5,763 bases of DNA from Deltaproteobacteria bacterium (GCA_019307665.1 JAFDJC010000339.1:1-5763); one strand, 5' to 3'. Positions 1 through 5,763 are shown, counted from the stretch's first letter. Translations and numbers: made by a program. The notes: generated from the sequence alone by a model not told the origin.

Positions 1-1037
1 TCGCTGGTGATTCTCTCGATACCGCTATCCGGATGCATCTCCCGGTATTTTTTAAGCAGGGCCATTGTCCGATCAAGGAGTTCTTGTGAAAACATCTTCC
101 CCACAAGCGCCTCGCTGGTTTTCTTTGCAGTCATCTCGATAAATTTTTTATTTTCCTCCCTGTCGATACCGACCACCTGAATACCTGCTTTTTTGAGAAG
201 TTGAATGGACTTCCTGTTTTTTTCGCGGATCACTTCCTTTGCCTTTTCAAAAAAATCCCTTGAAGCAGCCCTGACCACCTCCCGACTCTCGGGTGGTATT
301 TTGTTCCATTGCTGTTTTGTAACAACCAGCGCACTTACAACGTTTCCTAATGGATATTCAGACATATACTTAAACCGTGTATACCAGCGGAGTGCAACTG
401 CAGCAAGGGGCGGAGCACTGGCAGCATCTATGAGCCTCGTTGAGAGAGATGTCATTACATCTGTAATGGAAAGAGAGATCGGAGAAATATCCAGAACTTC
501 ACAGAGTGTATTGGCGACCACATCGTTCTCAGGCACCCAGAATTTCTGCTGACGGGCAACCTCAAGAGATGTTATCGGCACCTTGGAAAATGTATAAATA
601 AAGCCGATATCATACCAGCCAAGCACAATAAAACCTTTCTTTTCAAATTCTTTGTTCAGGTATTCTTCCAGGTGGTTGCGAATATATTCAATTTCACCGT
701 AATTCCTGAACACATAAGGAATATTCGTAATTCTGGATTCAGGAACAATCTGACCAAGACCGTAACCGGATAAAGTTGCGCCATGAAGCTGCTTAAATCG
801 GATTTTTCTCAGCACATCTTTGGCATCTCCTTGAATTCCCCCATAATAAAACTTCAGATCAACCTGGTTTCCGGTTTTCTCAAGAATTAACTCCTTAAGT
901 TTATCGTATGACCCCGAGGGGGCAATGGTTGCTATCTTAATCTTTACCGGTTCTTTTTGTGGGGCAGTCTGATTGCCGGAAAATGATATACCTGCTGAAA
1001 TTAAAATAAAAAACACCGCCAAAATAAGTTTTTTCAT
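1..1037 (-). CDS. dctP: TRAP transporter solute-binding protein, DctP/TatP-like (3' end off window)
   Basis: Periplasmic solute receptor of a tripartite ATP-independent periplasmic (TRAP) transporter, which would deliver ligand to DctQ/DctM-type membrane subunits (none in this window). The frame is open from the ATG at 1037-1035 to the left edge, giving 345 residues, close to full length for the family (usually about 320-350), so only a short C-terminal part is missing. Residues 1-20 form a signal peptide (basic MKK, then a hydrophobic core). Family landmarks are KIKIATIAPSGS (32-43), FYYGGIQGDAKDVLRKIR (63-80), LGWYDIGFIYTFS (139-151), then ITDVMTSLSTRLIDAASAPP (191-210). The motif order matches the subfamily that usually travels with a TatT lipoprotein. 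The position before V-P (167), where classical DctP/SiaP proteins carry a ligand-clamping Arg, is Trp. A GGGGG ribosome-binding stretch at 1047-1051 supports the start. Family is certain, ligand unknown; dctP is used as a family name only. Confidence 0.5.
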   Translation of the reverse strand, partial: MKKLILAVFFILISAGISFSGNQTAPQKEPVKIKIATIAPSGSYDKLKELILEKTGNQVDLKFYYGGIQGDAKDVLRKIRFKQLHGATLSGYGLGQIVPESRITNIPYVFRNYGEIEYIRNHLEEYLNKEFEKKGFIVLGWYDIGFIYTFSKVPITSLEVARQQKFWVPENDVVANTLCEVLDISPISLSITDVMTSLSTRLIDAASAPPLAAVALRWYTRFKYMSEYPLGNVVSALVVTKQQWNKIPPESREVVRAASRDFFEKAKEVIREKNRKSIQLLKKAGIQVVGIDREENKKFIEMTAKKTSEALVGKMFSQELLDRTMALLKKYREMHPDSGIERITS

Positions 1038-1060
1038 TCTCTTTAACCCCCGCAACCTGT

Positions 1061-1120
1061 TTAAATTATACATACCGACTTTAATATACTGATATTATAT
1101 ATTGGCATTATATAATAGAT
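1061..1120. promoter_or_regulatory. AT-rich divergent promoter region
   Basis: The stretch between the two divergent start codons is strongly AT-rich. On the plus strand, CTGATA (1089-1094), a 16-nt spacer and a perfect TATAAT (1111-1116) make a reasonable sigma-70 promoter for the FecR-domain gene, implying a leader of about 130 nt. On the minus strand, perfect TATAAT boxes lie at 1099-1094 and 1070-1065 and could serve the TRAP gene. Their -35 elements are poor (for example TTATCT at 1122-1117). The plus -35 overlaps the distal minus -10 at 1094, so the two directions may compete. This is consensus matching by eye; AT-rich DNA throws up such boxes by chance. Confidence 0.5.
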
Positions 1121-1256
1121 AAATTTGCGGTTGTCCATGCCTTAATAAAAATTCGCTATAAGAACCGGCAGATATGAATACCTGCTGTTTGCTTTAAGCT
1201 GTGAACAATAATCAATTTCATTTGTCCCTAGGAAAAAAGCGTGATAGTGTCCTTTT

Positions 1257-2096
1257 ATGACGAACCTACTAAACTCAAAAAAAACCATCTTCCTGATGCT
1301 ATTTATTTCTCTATCGGTTTTGGCTGCCGGTAGTGAAAGTGCCATGTTGGGCAAAGTCACATACCTTTCCGGAAAAGCCCGCTTAAAAGAGAAAGATGGA
1401 ATAAAATGGGATGAACTTAAAAACGGCATGCGTATTCATGATGCCCAAAACCTTGAGACTGCGGATCAGTCAAGATGTGAAATAAGTTTTAGAGGAAAAA
1501 GTGTTGTCAGGATTGACGAAAATACCAGTATCGAAATAAAAGAAAATATGAAAGGGATTGATAAGATAAAAATAGAAGATGGCGATATCTGGCTGGCGCA
1601 TCTTCTTCCTGAAACCATGAGTGCTATTGAGATTGAAACGCCTTCAAGCGCATGCTCAATCCGCGGCACTGTTTACCGGTTATCCTGCAATAACAACCAG
1701 ACAACCTACAGGTGTTATAAGGGCACCATTAAAGTCAACCCGATTTCAAACGGCAGTCAAACAAAACATGATAAAAGCTTTTTCATTCACAAGGGTGAAG
1801 AATTGATATTGGTTCGCAATTACATGGAATATTTAAAAAAGCAAAAAAGGGAATTTAATGAGTTTATCAATGAAAAAATGGATGCATTTGAACAGTATAA
1901 TCAAGAGCAGATGCGGTCATTCAGTGAATCAGTGAATAGCGACATGGAAGATTTTAAAAAAATGAACGGATACTACGTAAGGTATAAAAAGTTCGATAAA
2001 AAAAAAGATATGGAAACCGACTGGGTCAGGTGGAATAGTGAAAGGGATAAAGAACTGGCAAACAGTCTTTTGGAGACAGACCAAACCGTAAATTAA
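1257..2096 (+). CDS. Exported FecR-domain protein with C-terminal 11-residue aromatic repeats
   Basis: 279 residues. Residues 1-24 look like a cleavable Sec signal (NSKK, hydrophobic core, cleavage near LAA|GS), placing the protein in the periplasm or at the surface. Residues 30-161 form a FecR domain: MLGKVTYLSGKA, an RCEISFRGKSVVRIDENTSI segment, a DGDIW turn, then the hallmark TPSSACSIRGTVYRL and a closing YKGTIKV. Unlike true FecR anti-sigma regulators there is no cytoplasmic N-terminal domain and no neighbouring sigma factor or TonB receptor, so iron regulation is unlikely. Four cysteines (74, 133, 144, 153) lie inside the domain, so disulfides are possible. Residues 186-270 are charged and helical with aromatic positions every 11 residues (Y189, F200, F211, F222, F233). 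An in-frame TAG at 1245 fixes 1257 as the earliest start. The ribosome binding site is weak: AGGA at 1230-1233 is too distant to be convincing. Confidence 0.5.
   Translation: MTNLLNSKKTIFLMLFISLSVLAAGSESAMLGKVTYLSGKARLKEKDGIKWDELKNGMRIHDAQNLETADQSRCEISFRGKSVVRIDENTSIEIKENMKGIDKIKIEDGDIWLAHLLPETMSAIEIETPSSACSIRGTVYRLSCNNNQTTYRCYKGTIKVNPISNGSQTKHDKSFFIHKGEELILVRNYMEYLKKQKREFNEFINEKMDAFEQYNQEQMRSFSESVNSDMEDFKKMNGYYVRYKKFDKKKDMETDWVRWNSERDKELANSLLETDQTVN
1821..2036 (+). repeat. 11-residue (hendecad) aromatic repeats encoded in the FecR-protein tail
   Basis: Residues 189-260 of the FecR-domain protein. The register is Y189-x2-Y192, F200-x2-F203, F211-x2-Y214, F222-x2-S225 and F233-x2-M236, with exactly 11 residues between lead positions. 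Two looser units follow at Y243-x2-F246 and W256-x2-W259. Asn often lies two residues after the second aromatic, and the remaining positions are Glu, Lys, Gln, Ser or Met. An 11-residue period fits a continuous amphipathic helix or right-handed coiled coil. It is a protein-level repeat: the DNA copies are diverged. Confidence 0.5.
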
Positions 2097-2150
2097 CTGC
2101 TCATTGTATAATCGTTTTAATCAAACTTCTCAGTAAGGCTGTAAAACTTA

Positions 2151-2199
2151 TGGCCCCTTGAGGCTGAACAATATCAGAACTCAAAGGGCCAAAATTTTT
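2151..2199. terminator. Nested hairpin terminator between convergent genes
   Basis: Arms 2151-2162 (TGGCCCCTTGAG) and 2180-2191 (CTCAAAGGGCCA) pair over 12 positions with one C/A mismatch. Inside the loop, CTGA (2164-2167) pairs with TCAG (2174-2177) around ACAATA, lengthening the stem. On the plus strand TTTTT follows at 2195-2199, so this is a good intrinsic terminator for the FecR-domain gene. On the minus strand the hairpin starts about 10 nt after the lipoprotein stop codon and is followed by TAAGTTTTAC, a weaker T-run. It therefore probably ends transcription from both sides. Confidence 0.5.
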
Positions 2200-2201
2200 A
2201 C

Positions 2202-2780
2202 TTACTGATTTTTATAAGCACCGAACTCTTTTTCAATTTCTTTATCAAGGTCGTCATAGGCTTTTTTGGCCTGGAACTGCTGCCAAAGAGCAGCTTCATT
2301 TTTCATACTGGTTTGCACCGAATTTTTTACGGAAGCTTTTAATGTCTCGCTATCTATGTAGACAAGAACATAAAGGTCTTTGCTGGGGGAAATCCAGATA
2401 TCTTTCTGTCTAGAGCCGCTGATGGTTTCTTTGGTAACCTGTGTTGAAACCTGTGACGAGACCTTGTCGACTGTTTCATCATCACCAATACCTGTCGACT
2501 GAGTAAAGTTTTTAACCATGTTTTTTACTTTTACACCAAGTTGTTTTGCAAGTTCATCCCTGGCATATGCAAGGGCTTCGGTTCTCGTAAAGTTCATGCC
2601 GGCTTTACTGATCTTTGCAGAACCAACTGCAGCGCTACCCTCTTCTACAGAGCTGCCACCGTCAAGAACCCATGAAGGTGCATCTTCGTACTCATCCACT
2701 GTGGAAGGCGTTGACGCACATCCACCTAAAAAAAACAGGGCAAAAACAAGAACAGTCACCAGTACAAATAATTGTTTCAT
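2202..2780 (-). CDS. LPP20-family lipoprotein
   Basis: 192 residues. A signal peptide with hydrophobic core ends in the lipobox L18-G-G-C21. Cys21 would be lipidated, and the +2 residue is Ala rather than Asp, so by the E. coli Lol rule the protein should go to the outer membrane. The mature part follows the LPP20 plan: a PSWVLD segment (35-40), a G-x-A-x2-GSA segment (48-55), a helix with ALAYARDELAKQLGVKV (69-85), a Ser/Thr/Val-rich middle (104-122), then W129 and the strand DLYVLVYID (135-143). The C-terminal helix (163-190) has aromatic pairs W166/F169, Y175/L178 and F186/Y189, echoing loosely the repeats in the two flanking exported proteins. The start is fixed by GGAGG about 8 nt upstream. 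The gene begins 4 nt after the transglutaminase-like gene and must be cotranscribed with it. LPP20 relatives occur at bacterial surfaces and near flagellar genes in some species; no flagellar gene is seen here. Confidence 0.5.
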   Translation of the reverse strand: MKQLFVLVTVLVFALFFLGGCASTPSTVDEYEDAPSWVLDGGSSVEEGSAAVGSAKISKAGMNFTRTEALAYARDELAKQLGVKVKNMVKNFTQSTGIGDDETVDKVSSQVSTQVTKETISGSRQKDIWISPSKDLYVLVYIDSETLKASVKNSVQTSMKNEAALWQQFQAKKAYDDLDKEIEKEFGAYKNQ

Positions 2781-2784
2781 AACG

Positions 2785-4275
2785 TTATCCTCCTTTTTTA
2801 ATAATTTCAGGTTTTATATTTTTAAAATCAGGCATGGCCATGCCGGCTTCAGCATTAATATATGTAGGGTCGCATACCGTATATTTTGTTTCTTCCCAAA
2901 TAACGTCGATATCTGAATTAAATTTTACACCTGTTGCAACATGGCCGGGATAATCGAGCCCGACAGCTTCCAGCTCTAACAGGTTTTCCACAAGCCACAC
3001 AAATAAAAAAGAACGGTCTTCACAGTCTGAATAAGGGTAATAAATGGTTTCGGCAGGAAACATGAACTTCTCCCGCCCAAACTGGTCTGCGTCGGTCTTG
3101 TACGCAAATACCGTCTGTACAAATCTGAGCAAAACATCTGCAGCCTCTTTTTCAGACAGGCCATTAATCGCAGGCTTTAGATTATTTAGAATATCAGCCT
3201 CTGTTTCTTTTGGCATGGCTGCCGTAAAATATAATTGAAGCTCTGTCTGGGGATAGTACCTGTAAAAATGAATAAGATTTCGATTAAAGTAAATCGGAAA
3301 AGAATAGTCCTTTCCATTGCAGTGAAACCGGATATCTCTTTTTTCTGACGACATTGCAATAAGTGGTGAATCCTTGAAACTATAATCCATCAGTCTGTCA
3401 GCCCCCGGATATTCTCCTTTATATGAAAATATTTTTTTGAATTTAACCGGCTGCTGGTCAAAATACTGCGCATAATACCGCTTACCTTTAATGGTAAGGA
3501 ATGGAATACTGTATAGCGTGTTTTGGGATGGCATCAGCAGATAGATCTGATCGCTTTTATATCCCACCCGGGACTCATAACCTGCTTTTGAAGATATAAA
3601 CCATACAAAAAGGAGAGACATATTTCGGTTTCCGTCATATATTTTCTCACCGCTTTTATACAACAGAAAATGAAATCCCCAGTCATTCAGCTTCATTTCT
3701 TTTTTAAGTTTTAAAACATGCTGAACAAAACCCTTGTGATCTGTCAGACTCATGTTCTGCCAGAATTTACTAATGCTTTTTTTATTAAAGTGCATCACCG
3801 GCTTTGACTGAAAATTCGGATCAAAACAGAGATTTACAGGTGTCTCAAGGAAAAGGAATTCAATACATTTGTGATCTTTTTTTATGTCATCCGGCATGGG
3901 AAGGGGTTTAACCCGAACAACCGGCGGTTTGAAGTCTATTGCCGGCGGCTTATGCTCAGGTATTGAAATAACTTTATCAGTTTTGGGTTCAGGTACGGGC
4001 TCAGGCAACGTTGGTGCTTTTGGTATCAATTTGGGCTTTGGCGCCTTGTCGCTGACAAGACCCGAAGAGATACGGAATTCCTCCCAATTCGCATCCAGGA
4101 ATTTTACAAATTCCGTATCCCGTTTATCCATATATTTTTTAAAGGAAGTTCTTTCACTATTCATCCAGTCTTTAAATTGTTGGTCTTCAACCTTTTGATC
4201 CGCAACGGTGAATACTGGTATCAATAAAATGAATAAAAAGGTCAAATAGGGCCGGCAACTTTTCTTTTCTTTCAT
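2785..4275 (-). CDS. Exported transglutaminase-like protein with N-terminal hendecad repeats
   Basis: 496 residues. Residues 1-25 form a signal peptide (MKEKKSCR, hydrophobic core, cleavage near TVA|DQ). Residues 34-67 are a short charged helix with aromatics exactly every 11 residues (F34, F45, F56, F67). Residues 78-128 are a proline- and lysine-rich linker. Residues 135-350 look like mixed alpha/beta sequence in no family I recognise. Residues 375-480 resemble a transglutaminase/papain-like core: Cys418 in YSDCEDRS, His445 in GHVAT and Asp469 in CDPTY have the order and spacing of a Cys-His-Asp triad. It could be a protease, amidase or protein cross-linker in the periplasm; the true reaction is not readable. 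It is followed by the LPP20 lipoprotein, 4 nt apart. A 99-nt gap separates it from the membrane protein upstream; a weak promoter (TTGTTG at 4339-4334, 17 nt, TAAAGT at 4316-4311) is possible there. The ribosome binding site is weak (GTGGAT). Confidence 0.5.
   Translation of the reverse strand: MKEKKSCRPYLTFLFILLIPVFTVADQKVEDQQFKDWMNSERTSFKKYMDKRDTEFVKFLDANWEEFRISSGLVSDKAPKPKLIPKAPTLPEPVPEPKTDKVISIPEHKPPAIDFKPPVVRVKPLPMPDDIKKDHKCIEFLFLETPVNLCFDPNFQSKPVMHFNKKSISKFWQNMSLTDHKGFVQHVLKLKKEMKLNDWGFHFLLYKSGEKIYDGNRNMSLLFVWFISSKAGYESRVGYKSDQIYLLMPSQNTLYSIPFLTIKGKRYYAQYFDQQPVKFKKIFSYKGEYPGADRLMDYSFKDSPLIAMSSEKRDIRFHCNGKDYSFPIYFNRNLIHFYRYYPQTELQLYFTAAMPKETEADILNNLKPAINGLSEKEAADVLLRFVQTVFAYKTDADQFGREKFMFPAETIYYPYSDCEDRSFLFVWLVENLLELEAVGLDYPGHVATGVKFNSDIDVIWEETKYTVCDPTYINAEAGMAMPDFKNIKPEIIKKGG
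2788..2793 (-). promoter_or_regulatory. Ribosome binding site inside the end of the upstream gene
   Basis: The last two codons of the transglutaminase-like gene are GGA GGA. They create a strong Shine-Dalgarno sequence just before its TAA stop and about 8 nt before the lipoprotein ATG. Ribosomes ending the first gene would be placed to start the second, which points to coupled translation. This also decides the lipoprotein start. Confidence 0.5.
4074..4176 (-). repeat. 11-residue aromatic repeats encoded just after the signal peptide
   Basis: Residues 34-67 of the transglutaminase-like protein. Three full units and the start of a fourth are in perfect register: F34-K-D-W37, F45-K-K-Y48, F56-V-K-F59, F67. 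The second aromatic is followed by Met or Leu and then Asn or Asp. The pattern matches the C-terminal units of the FecR-domain protein on the other strand, including the tetrapeptide NSER (39-42 here, 260-263 there). Confidence 0.5.
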
Positions 4276-4374
4276 ATTTTTTATCCACTTGGTACGTTTG
4301 TTTAAATGTCACTTTACATACATCATAAATAGGCAACAATACAACTATAACTTTTTTGGATTAGAAACTATGTC

Positions 4375-4998
4375 TTATATCCACTTAAGCACACCTGCAA
4401 AAACAATCATCATGGCTAAGTTCAACCCAAATAATGAGCCGATGAATGCTTTTTGATGCTTTCTCTCCCAATCGTGTACGTAGAAGGCCACAACAAAAAA
4501 TGGAATGTATACGGTAATAAAGACCGGTATCGAGCCCCACCAGGGGTAAACCCATGCAAAGGCAGGTGTCTGGACAAAGAAAATTTCAAGAAAAGAAGCA
4601 AAAGCTGCACAGCCGGTACCGATGAGCAGGCGGTTATTGATTCCAAGAATTTTTATTTTAGGGTCTTTGGGAAGTATCTTCGCAAATGTAAGGGCTGCAA
4701 TCGAAAACATCATATTTATTTCAATGCCCAAGCCTACAAGAATCAGAAATGATGTACCTGTAGGAGCCGTCCACAGGGCATGACCGCTGAAATGCTGGAT
4801 CAGTGCATTGACAATTTCCACAAACCAGTGAATCATATAAAGCGTCAGGCCCGCAGCAATTCCATTCCAGTTTTTTTTCTCTATTTCATTATAGTATACA
4901 TATACCACAAGAACAAAAAGGGTAATGAACGACCAGTGAAAATTCTCCCCGCTTCTTAAGATACTCAATGCCTGCCCGGTTACTTCAGGGTTGTTCAT
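4375..4998 (-). CDS. Unrecognised integral membrane protein, six predicted helices
   Basis: 207 residues; I do not recognise the family. Hydrophobic segments lie at about 20-38, 46-66, 83-106, 121-143, 153-175 and 184-205, so it is an inner-membrane protein with six helices and little outside the bilayer. Polar residues in or beside helices could bind a metal, heme, quinone or protons: H57 and E61 (MIHWFVEIVNA), E93, E138, and H69/H73 in the loop after helix 2. Segment 150-167 (a YPWWG group, then PVF and VYIPFF) is rich in aromatics and prolines and may be a family signature. The start is well set: AAGGAGG at 5012-5006 lies about 7 nt before the ATG. It sits 137 nt after the hydrolase gene and 99 nt before the transglutaminase-like gene, on the same strand; cotranscription is possible but not shown. 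Enzyme, transporter and sensor roles all remain open. Confidence 0.5.
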   Translation of the reverse strand: MNNPEVTGQALSILRSGENFHWSFITLFVLVVYVYYNEIEKKNWNGIAAGLTLYMIHWFVEIVNALIQHFSGHALWTAPTGTSFLILVGLGIEINMMFSIAALTFAKILPKDPKIKILGINNRLLIGTGCAAFASFLEIFFVQTPAFAWVYPWWGSIPVFITVYIPFFVVAFYVHDWERKHQKAFIGSLFGLNLAMMIVFAGVLKWI

Positions 4999-5005
4999 GT
5001 TTGCT

Positions 5006-5012
5006 CCTCCTT
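5006..5012 (-). promoter_or_regulatory. Strong ribosome binding site of the membrane protein
   Basis: AAGGAGG on the minus strand, about 7 nt upstream of the ATG at 4998-4996. It is the clearest Shine-Dalgarno site in the window and fixes the start of the membrane protein. Confidence 0.5.
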
Positions 5013-5013
5013 A

Positions 5014-5061
5014 TTAATATTTAATACCAATTTTGATGGCTTCATAAAATGCAACGGCCAT
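5014..5061 (-). other. Possible 15-codon leader ORF before the membrane protein gene
   Basis: An ATG at 5061-5059 opens a 15-residue frame (MAVAFYEAIKIGIKY) ending in TAA at 5016-5014, directly before the strong ribosome binding site of the membrane protein. A weak AAGAGA precedes it. It could be a short leader peptide, a relic of a decayed gene, or chance. An upstream in-frame TAA prevents it being part of a longer frame. Low confidence. Confidence 0.5.
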
Positions 5062-5135
5062 TAAAGTCTCTTACAATCTTGCCATGGAGCTTAATATGCT
5101 GCCCAGGATTCCCCTGTTGCTGCTGTTTAGTGAGC

Positions 5136-5763
5136 TCACCTGAGACCCAGCCCTTTTATAAAATCTCCCACTGCCCTGAATACACGTTCGGCATTATTGC
5201 CGTTAATAATCCCATGTCGACCGAAATTAACCATAAGACACTCTTTATCATCAGACCCGAGTTGTTCAAAAATTCTGATTGAGCCTCTCGGGTTGACAAC
5301 CGGGTCTCCATGAGACTGTACAACAAGGGCCGGCACTTTAATATCAGCCAGCCTGGATTCGAGAGAATCCATCAACCTGTCAAGTTCCATAAGACCGGAT
5401 ACGGGATTACGCAAATAATTGATATGAGGGTTTTCAGGTTGGTTTTCCACAAATTCTTTTTGCGCCCCCTTAAAACTTACCCTGTCCATCAACTTGTTCC
5501 ATAAATTGACTGCAGGCACAAATTTGGATGAAAAATCCTGCAATTTCAAGGGTGGAGAGATGGCAAATACTCCGACAAGGTCTTTGACACGGGAACAAAG
5601 ATCCAGGGCAAGGCCTGCGCCGGTGGAAAAACCACCCACAATAACATTTTTGCATGTATAGCGTAAAAAAACGTACCCTTCCTCAACCGATTCCACCCAT
5701 TCCATATATGTGCGAGATGCAAGATCCTCGGGCGAAGTACCGTGTCCTTTAAGACGCGGGGCG
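5136..5763 (-). CDS. Alpha/beta hydrolase, carboxylesterase/lipase-like (5' end off window)
   Basis: The C-terminal 208 residues of a serine hydrolase. The frame stays open to the right edge, so the ATG at 5705 is internal and not the start; the codons before it read PRLKGHGTSPEDL, a conserved stretch of these esterases. With visible residues numbered from 1, the nucleophile is Ser46 in the elbow GGFSTGAG, the acid is Asp153 in QSHGDPVVNP, and the base is His183 in GRHGII. All three triad members are present and in order. A cap-like insert at 72-135 (WNKLMDRV, FVENQPENP, NYLRNP) lies between the strands and would shape the substrate pocket. No membrane segment is visible in the part seen. The substrate is unknown; small acyl esters are usual for relatives. 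The family call is firm, but total length and any N-terminal extra domain cannot be seen. Confidence 0.5.
   Translation of the reverse strand, partial: APRLKGHGTSPEDLASRTYMEWVESVEEGYVFLRYTCKNVIVGGFSTGAGLALDLCSRVKDLVGVFAISPPLKLQDFSSKFVPAVNLWNKLMDRVSFKGAQKEFVENQPENPHINYLRNPVSGLMELDRLMDSLESRLADIKVPALVVQSHGDPVVNPRGSIRIFEQLGSDDKECLMVNFGRHGIINGNNAERVFRAVGDFIKGLGLR

Noticed and set aside
205..552. Plus-strand ORF of 115 codons
   Set aside because: Antisense to the TRAP receptor gene, whose frame has clear family motifs; the plus-strand translation has low-complexity Ser/Thr/Phe content and no motif.
1102..1107. TTGGCA as a plus-strand -35 box or sigma-54 -24 element
   Set aside because: No -10 hexamer at the right distance (TTGCGG lies 17 nt on) and no GC doublet at the -12 spacing.
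1142..1429. Minus-strand ORF of 95 codons overlapping the start of the FecR-domain gene
   Set aside because: Overlaps the signal peptide and FecR domain on the opposite strand and shows no recognisable motif; a shadow frame.
3884..4198. Plus-strand ORF of 104 codons, Gly/Ser-rich
   Set aside because: It is the antisense of the proline-rich linker and hendecad repeats of the transglutaminase-like gene; the glycine richness is just the complement of proline codons.
4453..4752. Plus-strand ORF of 99 codons with Cys/Lys-rich end
   Set aside because: Fully antisense to the membrane protein gene, which has a strong ribosome binding site and clean helix pattern.
5034..5063. Weak hairpin (ATGGC/GCCAT, 16-nt loop) upstream of the membrane protein
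   Set aside because: Only five Watson-Crick pairs plus a G-U, large loop, no T-run; not convincing as a terminator or operator.
5470..5655. Minus-strand ORF of 61 codons
   Set aside because: Lies in a shifted frame inside the hydrolase, whose own frame contains the catalytic motifs.

Overview
The window reads as a chromosomal segment of a Gram-negative, probably anaerobic bacterium. The best guess is a Desulfobacterota (deltaproteobacterial) lineage. This is inferred from gene style: a TRAP solute-binding protein of the TatT-associated type, an LPP20-type lipoprotein, FecR-domain and transglutaminase-like exported proteins, and moderately AT-rich DNA with strong Shine-Dalgarno sites. No rRNA, tRNA, mobile element or CRISPR array is visible.

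Layout from left to right: (1) minus strand, 1-1037, a TRAP transporter solute-binding protein whose C-terminus runs off the left edge; (2) 1038-1256, an AT-rich divergent promoter region; (3) plus strand, 1257-2096, an exported FecR-domain protein with a C-terminal tail of 11-residue aromatic repeats; (4) a strong nested hairpin terminator at 2151-2199 between convergent genes; (5) minus strand, read right to left: an alpha/beta hydrolase cut by the right edge (5763-5136), an unrecognised six-helix membrane protein (4998-4375), an exported transglutaminase-like protein (4275-2785) and an LPP20-type lipoprotein (2780-2202). The last two are separated by 4 nt and the lipoprotein's ribosome binding site lies in the last codons of the upstream gene, so they are almost certainly one transcription unit.

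The most interesting part is 1257-4275. The FecR-domain protein and the transglutaminase-like protein lie on opposite strands, with the LPP20 lipoprotein gene between them, and belong to different families. Yet both carry the same kind of 11-residue repeat (Phe-x2-aromatic, then often Asn/Asp) in the mature exported chain. It sits at the C-terminus of the first and just after the signal peptide of the second. The lipoprotein ends in a weaker version of this pattern. I infer a cell-envelope module of three exported proteins that may assemble through these helical repeats. Its biological role is not visible from sequence. The TRAP protein, membrane protein and hydrolase show no clear functional link to it.
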